From contig CAZKGO010000001.1 of NCBI GenBank assembly GCA_964552235.1, positions 1-64,000 on the forward strand: a stretch of 64,000 nt of DNA, in the 5' to 3' direction. Shown one piece after another: positions 1 through 7,736 of the stretch. The notes beneath the pieces were generated by a model. It did not search any database. It saw nothing but the letters and a program-made list of their open reading frames with translations, and was not told the DNA's origin. How positions within the stretch are numbered: the first letter of the stretch is position 1; each line of letters starts with the position of its first letter. The translations under genes were made by a program, and so were the position numbers. The DNA comes from CAVTHK01 sp964552235 (GTDB taxonomy: Bacteria; Spirochaetota; Spirochaetia; SZUA-6; CAVTHK01).

Positions 1-415
1 GGCTCACGTCCAGCAGCTGCGAAACGCGGGTCCCCGCCCTGTAGAGGGCAGCGTACACCCGCCCCTTCCTGGCGTCGAGGACGGGGATCACGATCCCCGG
101 CCACGTCTGCAGCGGCCAGGCGACGGCGTCGAGCGTCGAGACGCCGGCGAGCGGGCAGCCGGCGCCGCGCGAGAGCCCGCGTGCCGTCGCCAGCGCGATG
201 CGCAGGCCGGTGAACGAGCCGGGCCCGACGCCGACCACGACGAGATCGAGCTCGCGGGGCGCAAGCGATGCCTGCGCCAGCACCTGCTGGATCTGGGGAA
301 CCATGGTCTGGGCGTGGCGCAGGCCCTCGCGCAGGCAGCGGGTGTAGAGCCGCTCTCCCGCCCGCAGCGCCACCACCAGCGACGCGGTGGCCGAGTCGAG
401 GGCGAGGACGTTCAC
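1..415 (-). CDS. tsaB: TsaB, tRNA t6A biosynthesis protein (partial, C-terminus outside window)
   Basis: Non-catalytic partner of TsaD in forming N6-threonylcarbamoyladenosine at position 37 of ANN-decoding tRNAs in the cytosol. Translated by hand from the minus strand, it starts with GTG at 415 and reads MNVLALDSAT, the N-terminal phosphate-loop motif of the ASKHA fold. A GVGPGSFTG segment at residues 62-70 is the TsaB signature. About 138 of the usual roughly 220 residues are visible; the gene runs off the start of the window. The GTG overlaps the stop of tsaE by four bases (GTGA), so the two are translationally coupled, which fits their shared pathway. Confidence 0.93.
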   Translation of the reverse strand, partial: MNVLALDSATASLVVALRAGERLYTRCLREGLRHAQTMVPQIQQVLAQASLAPRELDLVVVGVGPGSFTGLRIALATARGLSRGAGCPLAGVSTLDAVAWPLQTWPGIVIPVLDARKGRVYAALYRAGTRVSQLLDVS

Positions 416-831
416 ACGGAGGCTCCCTCGATGGTCACGACGCGGACGCCGCCTTCCAGATCCACCCGCACGCGCACGGCGTCGTCGGGCAGCAGCGACC
501 GCGCCTTGTCGCCCCACTCGACGACGGTCACGGCTTCGCCGCCCATCAGCTCGGCGAGACCGAGGTCTTCGATTTCCGCCAGCGCCTCCAGGCGATAGAG
601 GTCGACGTGATGAAGGTCCCTGCGGCCGCTGTAGCTGCACACGAGGGTGAAGCTCGGGCTCGTGACCGGGTCCTCGACTCCTAGGGCCTCGGCGAGCCCC
701 TTGACGAGGGTCGTCTTGCCTGCGCCCAGCGGCCCTTCGAGCGAGACCACGGCGCCGCAGCCGAGCGCGCCCCCGAGGCGCCGGCCGATCGCCACTGTCT
801 GCTCGGGCGATGTGCTGGGGATGCGCATCAT
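412..831 (-). CDS. tsaE: TsaE, tRNA t6A biosynthesis ATPase
   Basis: P-loop ATPase that regenerates the TsaB-TsaD complex during t6A modification. At 139 residues it has normal length. Walker A GPLGAGKTT lies at residues 33-41, a switch-like TSPSFTLV follows at about 57-64, and VVEWGDKA near residue 105 is the conserved TsaE tail motif. Two adjacent ATGs (831 and 828) could start it, and neither has a visible Shine-Dalgarno sequence. A promoter ends only about 11 bases upstream, so the transcript may be almost leaderless. It is coupled to tsaB by a GTGA overlap. Confidence 0.95.
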   Translation of the reverse strand: MMRIPSTSPEQTVAIGRRLGGALGCGAVVSLEGPLGAGKTTLVKGLAEALGVEDPVTSPSFTLVCSYSGRRDLHHVDLYRLEALAEIEDLGLAELMGGEAVTVVEWGDKARSLLPDDAVRVRVDLEGGVRVVTIEGASV

Positions 832-842
832 TGCTGGCTGAG

Positions 843-872
843 AGTGTAGCGTGCGCGCCGCGGCCGGGTCAA
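843..872 (-). promoter_or_regulatory. sigma-70-type promoter for tsaE-tsaB, -35 overlapping the PilZ-gene stop
   Basis: On the minus strand TTGACC (867-872) and TACACT (843-848) are separated by 18 bases. The TGA inside TTGACC is the stop codon of the PilZ gene (869-871). The predicted start of transcription is about five bases before the tsaE ATG. Inferred from sequence only. Confidence 0.55.
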
Positions 873-2005
873 CGGTGCTGCCTGCGGACGGCGCGCGGGG
901 CCGCGGGTGGGTTCGTGTCGTAGTTGTAGACGTAGGAGAGGATCGCGTTCATCTGGCGGCTGGACACGCGCGTGAACATGATGTGCATCATGGAGCGCCT
1001 GGCCTCCGCCGCCCCGACGCGCTGGACCTTTCCGTAGGCCACGATGCGCCGCCTGTTTCCCAGCTCGAAGTCGACGCGCAGCAGCTTGCCGCGGGCCAGC
1101 GGCACCTGCGTCGAGATCGCGCAGCCGCCGGCCGAGATGTCCTGCAGGACGCCGATGTGGCGGAAGCTCTCCTGGACCACGGCTTCCCGGCGCGCCGAGC
1201 GGCCGTGGCCGCTCTCCAGGATCATGACGGGATAGAACAGGCAGTTGCGGCCGATCGGTTTACGCCTGTGGGCCCGCCGCTGGCTGCGGCGCATCGTCTT
1301 GGTGTGCGCCAGCAGGAACACCGGCCGGCCGCCGATCGTGTCGTAGGCAAGGATCTTGGTCTGGAACCCGTAGCCGGAGTCGCCATGCCGCCACAGCATG
1401 GCCCGCAGCGGCGTTCCCTTGCGCCATCTGTTGCGGTCGATGCCCTCGGGGATTTCGCAGGCGAGCATCCGCCTGAGGTTGTGCGTGACCCTCGACTGGG
1501 CAGCGCTGCCGTCGGGAAAGGTCAGGCTGAGCTCCTGTCCCGCGGCGAGCATGGCCGTCGAGGCGACCGTTCCTCCCCGCCTGCTGTTCTTCTCGATGAG
1601 CTGCCTGATCTGCAGCAGGACCGTGAGCCTGCGCTCCCGTTCCTCCTCGGAGATCTGCCGGTTTCCGCTCAGGGCATGGATGCCCTTGCGCAGGGTGTCA
1701 TCGAGCAGACCCGAGCTGGTGAACAGCAGCATCGGCTGTCCGACCCGCGTGGCGGCCACCAGCGCCTCGAGGGTCTCGAGGTGCGTGCGCGAGAGCCCGT
1801 GGGCGACCGCCGCGCGCCTGAAGGCCCGGCGGGTGTAGCGCGCGGCCCGCCGCGCGTTGCGGACGCGGCCGCCTCCCGTGAGCGCGGCGGCGACGATCAG
1901 CACCAGCAGGAGGCCCAGAACCAGGGCCGCACCGGTGATCACGGCGCGGGAGTCTCCCTGCTTGATGAAGCTCACCTGCAGGAGGGCGACCGGACCCCAG
2001 CTCAT
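869..2005 (-). CDS. Membrane-anchored YcgR-like PilZ protein (c-di-GMP receptor)
   Basis: A 378-residue protein that probably binds cyclic di-GMP and conveys it to motility. A membrane segment lies at residues 21-44. A YcgR-like middle domain (about 145-235) follows, then a PilZ domain with the arginine-rich RRSQRRAHRR at about 239-248 and DISAGGC at 289-295, the two halves of the c-di-GMP site. The start is the ATG at 2005, overlapping the previous stop (ATGA), so it is coupled to the gene before it. Its position behind fliD supports a flagellar role; enzymatic activity is not expected. Confidence is high for the domain and moderate for the motility role. Confidence 0.85.
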   Translation of the reverse strand: MSWGPVALLQVSFIKQGDSRAVITGAALVLGLLLVLIVAAALTGGGRVRNARRAARYTRRAFRRAAVAHGLSRTHLETLEALVAATRVGQPMLLFTSSGLLDDTLRKGIHALSGNRQISEEERERRLTVLLQIRQLIEKNSRRGGTVASTAMLAAGQELSLTFPDGSAAQSRVTHNLRRMLACEIPEGIDRNRWRKGTPLRAMLWRHGDSGYGFQTKILAYDTIGGRPVFLLAHTKTMRRSQRRAHRRKPIGRNCLFYPVMILESGHGRSARREAVVQESFRHIGVLQDISAGGCAISTQVPLARGKLLRVDFELGNRRRIVAYGKVQRVGAAEARRSMMHIMFTRVSSRQMNAILSYVYNYDTNPPAAPRAVRRQHR

Positions 2006-2913
2006 GAGGTCTCCGGGCGGGGAACGAGCGCCGACAGGCTGCGGACCCGCGGTGCGACCTCGTACTCCAGCAGGTCGCCCAGCAGCACAGTGTCGCCGGC
2101 CGTCAACGCCTCGACGGCCTGCTTCAGCACGACATTCATATCCGCCACGAAATCCCGAAGCGGACGTCCGTCGATCGCCAGCTCGGACGGCGCGCCGGTG
2201 GCGGGATCGCGCAGCCGGGAGACGGCCCGCAGGACCGGCTGCAGGGCCGCGGCCAGGGAGCGGACGCGGTCCATAGCCTTCTGCTGCTGCCCGGTCTGCA
2301 GCAGCAGCGAGACCTCGGCAAGGTCGCCCGAGCTGTCCAGCAGGGCGGCCGCTGCGGTCCGCAGGGCCGCCGCCGGGTCGTCGATCTCCAGCAGCCGCGC
2401 CTGCGCGGCGCCGCGCAGCGCAGCCGCGGCCGACAGCGCCCGGCCGCGAATGCCCTCGGGCCACCGGCGCGGAGCGCCCGGCGAGGCCGGGCCGATCAGC
2501 TGCTCGAGCTCGCTCAGAGCGCGCGCTTCGGCGGAGTCGGCGCTCATGTCCAGCCGCAGCCGCGCCGCAGCTGCGGCGTCGGCGAATCCGTCGAGCAGGT
2601 GCCCCGGCAGGTCGCCGCGGCTGCCGATCGACTCCTCGAGCTGGGCGAGCCAGGCGTCCAGCAGCTCGAGCTGCTCGCGCTCGACCTCCGCGAGGGGACA
2701 GGCGGTGATGTCCAGGCGCGGGACCTGGTCGAGGGGCAGCTCGGCCCACGCCGGCTCCGACTCGCAGGCGAGCTCCCGATCCCCGACCCGCAGCGACGTG
2801 ACCACCATCTGCGCGCGGTTGAGCTCCTTCTCGATGACCGCAACCACCTGCCCGAGCACCCGCTCGGCCTCGAGGGTGTAGTCCAGGGTCTGCCCGTTGA
2901 TCGTGACCTGCAC
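2002..2913 (-). CDS. Conserved protein of unknown function in the fliD operon
   Basis: A 303-residue soluble protein starting with GTG at 2913, ten bases after the fliD stop, with a GGAAC ribosome-binding sequence. I do not recognise a domain. It begins MQVTINGQTLDYTLE, resembling a small beta-rich ubiquitin-like start, and then becomes strongly helical, rich in Leu, Ala, Glu and Arg. There is no signal peptide or membrane segment. T. pallidum has an unknown gene at the equivalent place between fliD and the PilZ gene (from memory). An accessory role in export or assembly of the filament cap would fit the location but is inference. Confidence 0.75.
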   Translation of the reverse strand: MQVTINGQTLDYTLEAERVLGQVVAVIEKELNRAQMVVTSLRVGDRELACESEPAWAELPLDQVPRLDITACPLAEVEREQLELLDAWLAQLEESIGSRGDLPGHLLDGFADAAAAARLRLDMSADSAEARALSELEQLIGPASPGAPRRWPEGIRGRALSAAAALRGAAQARLLEIDDPAAALRTAAAALLDSSGDLAEVSLLLQTGQQQKAMDRVRSLAAALQPVLRAVSRLRDPATGAPSELAIDGRPLRDFVADMNVVLKQAVEALTAGDTVLLGDLLEYEVAPRVRSLSALVPRPETS

Positions 2914-2922
2914 TCGAGTTCC

Positions 2923-4950
2923 TTATCGCTGCCCGGCGCCGGCTGTACCCTTGGTAAAGTTGTCGAGGGTGCGCGAGCTGCGTTCGAGGGTGTTCAGCGC
3001 GCCCTCCATCATGGTGTATTCCCGCTGCAGGCGCGCTTCCTTTTCCTCGAGCTGTCTGGTGAGCGTCGCGATGTCGCGCTCCCGCCGGCTGACCGTCTGG
3101 TCGATGGTCGCCACGCGGGTGCCGATCATGCCGCCCTGCTGGATGTACGGGCGCGCGCTCTCGGCGACGGCGAACGCCACCCCGCTGTCGACCACGAAAT
3201 CGCCGTCGGTATCGTTGCCGAACAGCTCGCGGACCGCGTCGATCCGCTCCTCGAGGGCCCGGCTCAGCTTGGCCTCGTCGATCTCGAGGTAACCGCGCAG
3301 CCGCGACTTGTCCACCGCCCCGGAGCCGGCGGGCCGCGCCGTATCGGTGCCGATGCCGATCTGGACGAGCATGGCTAGGTCGCGGCCGAGGCTGGTGGGG
3401 TAGGGGGCCGCCACGCTCTCCCGCATGCGGCCCTTCATCTGGTTGAGCGCGAGATCGCCCTGGAGCATGCCGAGCTGTTCGCGGGCCTTCCTGCGGCCCT
3501 CGTCGTCGAGGTAGGTGAGGTCGGCGATCACCTGCTCGTCGCTGCGCGTGAGGACGTCGATCTGGCCCAGGAGCTGGTTGTAGAAGCCGACGAATTCGAT
3601 GATCGAGTTCTTGACGGTCTCCACGTTGGTCTTGACTTCCAGGTTCACCGGCTTGTCGCTCTCGGCGTGCAGCGTGAGGCTCACGCCCGTGAGCAGGTCG
3701 TCGATCTGGTTGGAGCCCCGGGTGACGCGGATGCCGTCGATCTCCAGCACGGCGTCCCGCGCCTCGCTCACGGCGTTCTTGGGCTTGTGATCGCCTCGCA
3801 CCGTTGGGTCCACCAGGCGAACCTCCTCGATGAGGATCTGCCGGTGCGTGTTACGGTTGCGGAAGCTGAGCGCGTCCAGGCTGCCGGCCAGGGCGCCGAT
3901 GGCCGCGCGCCAGGTCTGGGCGCCTTCGCGCGCTTGGATGGGCGGCAGCTCGAGGGGCCGTCCGCCGGCCACCGCCGCGATGACGTTGAAGTCGTCGATC
4001 CGCGGCGGCGGCTCGGGAGCCTTCCACGGCGGCATGAGGAACTGCGAGGTCTCGTCCTGGACTTTGTGCCCTTCGAATTCCGCCTCTCCCGGGCTCGTCA
4101 GCCGCGGCCCGGAAGGGGGCAGGGGCGTTTTCCAGGGCTCCTCGGGGAGGGCGCTCACCCGCAGCCGCACTTCGAGCTCGACCTCGGGCGTGATCGGCTG
4201 TCCGCCCGGCAGCGGGAGCGTCGCCTCGCCGCCCGGCTTGAGCGTGAGGGCGCCGTCGCGGAACAGCACGCGCTCGGGATCGGCGGGCGCCGAGAGGCTC
4301 TCGGGCGCCAGCGGGGGCGTCGCGAGCCGGCGTCCCGTCGGGGCCAGCATGCCCGTGGCGAGACCGAGCTCGGCCGCGGCGTCCAGCAGGGAAAGCGCGT
4401 TGGCCGCGCCGGTCTTTTTGGCCTCGATCAGGAGCACCTGGGAGCTCTCGTTCGCCTTGATCAGGCGGGCCTCGACCAGCCGGCCGGCGCTGCGGTTGAT
4501 CGCCTCCACCAGCTCGCCGATGCTGCCGCCCCTGAAGTTCAGCCGGACCTCCTCGTCGCCCACGCGAAAACGGTAGCTTCCCGCAGGGGCCCGGAAGTCC
4601 CTGGGGAGGGGATCAGAGAGGAAGCGGTCGGCCCTGGCCGTCTGCACGACCCTGAGCTTGTGGCTCTCGAGCCCCGCCTCGCGCGTGGCGGTCGCGGTCA
4701 GCACCGACGGGTCGCCCGAGGCGGCGTTCTTTTCGCGAAAAGGGTTCTGAAAGCTGTACAGCGAGCGGGCGCTCGTCTCGACCTGCGAGAGCCGCTGTCG
4801 GACATCCTGCCAGACGCTCTTCTGGCCCCGGACCTGCTCGAGCTCCTCCTGCTTGCGCTTGAGCCTGCCACGGTCGGCCTCCATGATGGCATCGACCATG
4901 GCCTTGGTGTCTATCTTGCGTGTGACGCCGGGTATCGACAGATCGGACAT
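2923..4950 (-). CDS. fliD: FliD, flagellar hook-associated protein 2 (filament cap)
   Basis: Caps the growing filament and helps flagellin subunits insert; in spirochaetes it acts in the periplasm. At 675 residues it has the long spirochaetal form. The N-terminal FliD_N domain covers about residues 5-105, beginning LSIPGVTRKIDTKAMVD with coiled coil at 25-65. The C-terminal FliD_C domain covers about 400-660, with the conserved FVGFYNQLL and a coiled coil near the end. Between them lies a proline-rich insert at about 220-330. It starts with ATG at 4950 and sits between flaG and the unknown gene in one minus-strand operon. Confidence 0.95.
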   Translation of the reverse strand: MSDLSIPGVTRKIDTKAMVDAIMEADRGRLKRKQEELEQVRGQKSVWQDVRQRLSQVETSARSLYSFQNPFREKNAASGDPSVLTATATREAGLESHKLRVVQTARADRFLSDPLPRDFRAPAGSYRFRVGDEEVRLNFRGGSIGELVEAINRSAGRLVEARLIKANESSQVLLIEAKKTGAANALSLLDAAAELGLATGMLAPTGRRLATPPLAPESLSAPADPERVLFRDGALTLKPGGEATLPLPGGQPITPEVELEVRLRVSALPEEPWKTPLPPSGPRLTSPGEAEFEGHKVQDETSQFLMPPWKAPEPPPRIDDFNVIAAVAGGRPLELPPIQAREGAQTWRAAIGALAGSLDALSFRNRNTHRQILIEEVRLVDPTVRGDHKPKNAVSEARDAVLEIDGIRVTRGSNQIDDLLTGVSLTLHAESDKPVNLEVKTNVETVKNSIIEFVGFYNQLLGQIDVLTRSDEQVIADLTYLDDEGRRKAREQLGMLQGDLALNQMKGRMRESVAAPYPTSLGRDLAMLVQIGIGTDTARPAGSGAVDKSRLRGYLEIDEAKLSRALEERIDAVRELFGNDTDGDFVVDSGVAFAVAESARPYIQQGGMIGTRVATIDQTVSRRERDIATLTRQLEEKEARLQREYTMMEGALNTLERSSRTLDNFTKGTAGAGQR

Positions 4951-4992
4951 GCCTGTTGCCGCGCGAAGCCAGACGCTCAGTGCGCCCGGGAG

Positions 4993-5337
4993 CTAGATTT
5001 CCTCATCGACAAGGAGGCCCATGGTCTCGCGCAGCCGGGCGATCAGGTGCTGGATCTCCTCGGGCGGAATCTCCTTGATGAGTTTATCGGTCTCCCTGTC
5101 GATCACCTTGACGACGATGCGGTTGATCTGCTCGTCGAGGACGAACTCGAAGCGCCGATTGAACTTCGTGATCAGCTTTTCCAGGCTGTCCATCGTCTCG
5201 CGGATGTCGCGCGTCAGCGGCGGCTCCGGCTGCGGGCGCTGGGGCCGTGGCTGCGCCGGCGGCCGCTGCATCCGCGTCTCGTACATGCGCGGGTCGGGTG
5301 CGCCCCTCGCCAGGCTGTTGGGTATGTGCATGCTCAT
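4993..5337 (-). CDS. flaG: FlaG-family flagellar protein
   Basis: A 114-residue protein of the FlaG/YvyC family, usually found just before fliD and affecting filament length. The start is ATG 5337, chosen because GGAGG lies five bases upstream; an in-frame TTG further upstream has no such site. The N-terminal third is a Pro/Gln/Arg-rich linker. The conserved domain at about 50-114 contains FEFVLDEQINRIVVKVID and KEIPPEEI, the FlaG hallmarks. A perfect 9-bp hairpin lies 24 bases before the start codon and may attenuate read-through from flaB. Confidence 0.9.
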   Translation of the reverse strand: MSMHIPNSLARGAPDPRMYETRMQRPPAQPRPQRPQPEPPLTRDIRETMDSLEKLITKFNRRFEFVLDEQINRIVVKVIDRETDKLIKEIPPEEIQHLIARLRETMGLLVDEEI

Positions 5338-5360
5338 TTCTTCCTCCGGATAAAGGGACA

Positions 5361-5384
5361 AGAGGGAAGGCGCGACTTCCCTCT
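5361..5384 (-). terminator. 9-bp perfect hairpin between flaB and flaG
   Basis: AGAGGGAAG (5361-5369) pairs with CTTCCCTCT (5376-5384) around a six-base loop. Only a short T run follows on the minus strand. It could partly terminate flaB transcripts, stabilise the flaB 3' end, or lower flaG/fliD expression relative to the abundant flagellin. Confidence 0.5.
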
Positions 5385-5465
5385 CGCCCGGCTCTTCGCA
5401 GAGAGGCGACGTCCAGTGACCTCTCCACCGGGAACGGGTTGCGAACGGCAGCGACGACTCCGGCT

Positions 5466-6317
5466 CTAGGCCAGCAGCTGAAGCACGGACTGCGTCTTGA
5501 TGTTCGCCTGCGCCAGCATCGCCGTCCCTGACTGCATCAGGATATTGTTCTTGACGTACTCGACCATCTGCGAGGCCATGTCCGTGTCCCTGATCAGGGA
5601 CTCCGCAGCCTGGAGGTTCTCCGAGGCCACGGCCACGCCTTCTGCAGCCATTTCGAAGCGGTTCTGGTAGGCGCCCAGGTCGGCGCGCTGCTTCGACACC
5701 ACCTGCAGGGCCGAGTCGACGGTGCCGATCGTGAGATTCGCCGAGTCGGGGCTGGTCAGACTGATCATCTGGCCCGACCCCTGGGAACCCTGCAGCTTGA
5801 GGGCTTCCGCCGTCATCGTACCGATGTAGGCCCTCTCGTTCTGATCCATGTTGGCTCCCACCTGGAACTGCACGCCGTTGGCGGCGCCGCCCCTCGCAAA
5901 GTCGCCCAGCAGCAGGTTCATCCCGTTGAATTGCGCGTGGGAGGCAATCCGGTTGACCTCGTCGACCAGCTGCGAGATCTCAACCTGGATCTGCATCCGG
6001 TCCTCGGTCGAATAGATACCGTTGGCCGCCTGCACGGCGAGCTCGCGGATCCTGTGAAGGATGTCCTGGCTCTCCTGCAGGTAACCTTCGGTGGTCTGGA
6101 TAAAGGACACGGCGTTGCCGATGTTCCTCTCGGCCTGGTTGAGGCCGCGGATCTGCGACCGCAGCTTCTCGGAAACCGCCAGGCCCGAGGCATCGTCCCC
6201 GGCGCGGTTGATCCGCTGGCCGGAGGACAACTTCTCGATGTCCTTGTTCAGGTCCACCTCACGGTACTTGAGCAGCCGGTTTGCGTACATGGAGCTCAAG
6301 TTGTGGTTGATTACCAT
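5466..6317 (-). CDS. flaB: FlaB, periplasmic flagellin core protein (second copy)
   Basis: Core filament subunit of the periplasmic flagellum, 283 residues. It has only the conserved D0/D1 ends: an N-terminal helix beginning MVINHNLSSMYANR and including LSSGQRINRAGDDASGLAVS, and a C-terminal SVLQLLA after ANIKTQ. There is no variable outer domain, as is usual for spirochaetal FlaB. There is no signal peptide, since flagellin goes through the type III export channel. The ATG at 6317 has AAGGAGG four bases upstream. The 233-bp gap to the preceding flaB shows no convincing sigma-28 promoter, so it may be cotranscribed. Confidence 0.96.
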   Translation of the reverse strand: MVINHNLSSMYANRLLKYREVDLNKDIEKLSSGQRINRAGDDASGLAVSEKLRSQIRGLNQAERNIGNAVSFIQTTEGYLQESQDILHRIRELAVQAANGIYSTEDRMQIQVEISQLVDEVNRIASHAQFNGMNLLLGDFARGGAANGVQFQVGANMDQNERAYIGTMTAEALKLQGSQGSGQMISLTSPDSANLTIGTVDSALQVVSKQRADLGAYQNRFEMAAEGVAVASENLQAAESLIRDTDMASQMVEYVKNNILMQSGTAMLAQANIKTQSVLQLLA

Positions 6318-6550
6318 TGGCCCTCCTTGAGAAGATCTCTAGAGGCACATCCTTATGCCTCGCCGCGCCATCAGGAGGCGGACAGGATCCCGCGTCGCGC
6401 CCTGGGATCCCGACCGTTCCCGAGTTCCGCCCCTATTCAGGCGCAGAGGGCACTCCGATCCCCGGGACCGGGGAGTCCCTGCGCCCATGGCGCACGCCCG
6501 GGAGGGCCGTATGTCAAAGAACCGCACCCGCCAAAGAAAAGTCTACTACC

Positions 6551-7411
6551 TCACCCGAGCAGTTGCAAGACAGACTGGGGCTTGATGTTCGCCTGGGCGA
6601 GCATCGCCGTTGCGGACTGGACCAGGATCGTGTTCTTGGTGAACTCGACCATCTGGTAGGCCATGTCCGCGTCCCGGATCCGCGACTCGGAGGCCTGGAG
6701 GTTCTCGGCTCCGATGGCGATGCCCTGGGCCGCCATCTCGAGGCGGTTCTGGTAGGCCCCGAGGTCGGCGCGCTGCTTGTTGACGACCTTGAGGGCCTCG
6801 TCGATGACGCCGATGGAGCGGTTGGCGCCGTCGGGCGTGGACAGGGTCATGATCTGGCGGCTGGCGATCTCCCGAACGCCGAGGGCGTCGGAGGTCATGG
6901 TGCCGATATAGACGCGCTCCCTCTGGTCCATGTTGGCGCCGATGTGGAAGTACATCGAGGCGGTGATGGCGTTGCCGCCCATCTCGCGGGCGAACCGGCC
7001 CGTGAGCAGGTTCATGCCGTTGAACTGGGCATGCGAAGCCACGCGATCGATCTCGTCGACGAGGGCGGACACCTCGACCTGGATCTGCATCCGGTCCTCC
7101 GGGGTGTAGATCCCGTTGGACGCCTGCACCGACAGCTCGCGGAGGCGCTGCAGCACGTCCTGCGTCTCCTGGAGGAATCCCTCCGTCGTCTGGATGAACG
7201 AGATGCCGTTCTCGGCGTTCTGCTCGGCCTGGCGCAGGCCCCGGATCTGGGACCGCATCTTCTCGGAGACGGCCAGGCCCGAGGCGTCATCGCCGGCGCG
7301 GTTGATCCGCTGTCCGGACGACAGCTTCTCCATGTCCTTGGTGATGACCAGGTCGTTGTGCTTGAGCTGCCGGTGCGCGAAAATCGCGCTCATGTTGTGG
7401 TTGATGATCAC
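6551..7411 (-). CDS. flaB: FlaB, periplasmic flagellin core protein (first copy)
   Basis: Second flagellin of the pair, 286 residues, same two-domain form, with the same LSSGQRINRAGDDASGLAVS block and a C-terminal SVLQLLG. It starts with GTG at 7411, six bases after a strong AAGGAGG. It differs from its neighbour mainly in the middle (about residues 130-215), as expected of paralogues that mix in one filament. Transcription most likely begins at the sigma-28 promoter 205 bp upstream, giving a long leader with a GC-rich hairpin. Spirochaetes commonly encode two or three FlaB proteins. Confidence 0.96.
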   Translation of the reverse strand: MIINHNMSAIFAHRQLKHNDLVITKDMEKLSSGQRINRAGDDASGLAVSEKMRSQIRGLRQAEQNAENGISFIQTTEGFLQETQDVLQRLRELSVQASNGIYTPEDRMQIQVEVSALVDEIDRVASHAQFNGMNLLTGRFAREMGGNAITASMYFHIGANMDQRERVYIGTMTSDALGVREIASRQIMTLSTPDGANRSIGVIDEALKVVNKQRADLGAYQNRLEMAAQGIAIGAENLQASESRIRDADMAYQMVEFTKNTILVQSATAMLAQANIKPQSVLQLLG

Positions 7412-7440
7412 GCGTTTCCTCCTTGAAACTCGCTCGATCG

Positions 7441-7460
7441 CCGGGGCTTCCCTGCCCCGG
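7441..7460 (-). promoter_or_regulatory. Stem-loop in the flaB leader
   Basis: CCGGGGC (7441-7447) and GCCCCGG (7454-7460) form a 7-bp stem with a six-base loop, about 30 bases before the flaB start codon and outside the Shine-Dalgarno sequence. A mRNA-stability or translational role is possible; I saw no CsrA-type GGA in the loop. Confidence 0.35.
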
Positions 7461-7615
7461 TCCTGAGGTGGCGAACTCGTCTGTCCCTGCGGCCTCCTTT
7501 CGCCCGGGCCCGGACGGGGTCGGGCCTAACCCCGCCCGCGCTCGGATCCGAAGATAGATACGGGAAAAGGCGGACCGGAGCGCCCGAGCGGCCGCGCCCA
7601 GTCTCCCCGATCAAA

Positions 7616-7642
7616 CTATCGGCGCCCCCCCCATAAACTTGA
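7616..7642 (-). promoter_or_regulatory. sigma-28 (FliA-type) promoter for flaB
   Basis: Read on the minus strand, TCAAGTTT (7635-7642) is followed after exactly 11 bases by GCCGATAG (7616-7623). The known FliA consensus is TAAAGTTT-N11-GCCGATAA, so 14 of 16 positions agree with correct spacing. It points at the flaB gene starting at 7411 and predicts a leader of about 200 bases. It is divergent from the pfkB promoter. Confidence 0.9.
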
Positions 7643-7655
7643 GAGCCCCGGCCTG

Positions 7656-7684
7656 TTGACTGCCTGCGGCCGCCGTACTATGAC
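7656..7684 (+). promoter_or_regulatory. sigma-70-type promoter for the PfkB kinase
   Basis: TTGACT (7656-7661), a 17-base spacer and TATGAC (7679-7684). It predicts transcription starting near 7691, about 45 bases before the TTG start of the kinase, and rules out the earlier in-frame TTG that is itself the -35 box. Confidence 0.65.
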
Positions 7685-7736
7685 TTCGCACGGTGCCCGC
7701 CCTGGGCGCCCGTGGGGGCCGGCGGAGGAGCGGAAA

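Noticed and set aside
851..2881. Long plus-strand open frame opposite the PilZ and unknown genes
   Set aside because: Arg/Ala/Pro-rich shadow of real minus-strand genes. Long antisense frames are expected at this GC content and many others in the window were dropped for the same reason.
6318..6550. Promoter search between the two flaB genes
   Set aside because: Only an isolated TTGACA and weak -10-like sequences were seen, and no sigma-28 match, so no promoter is called.
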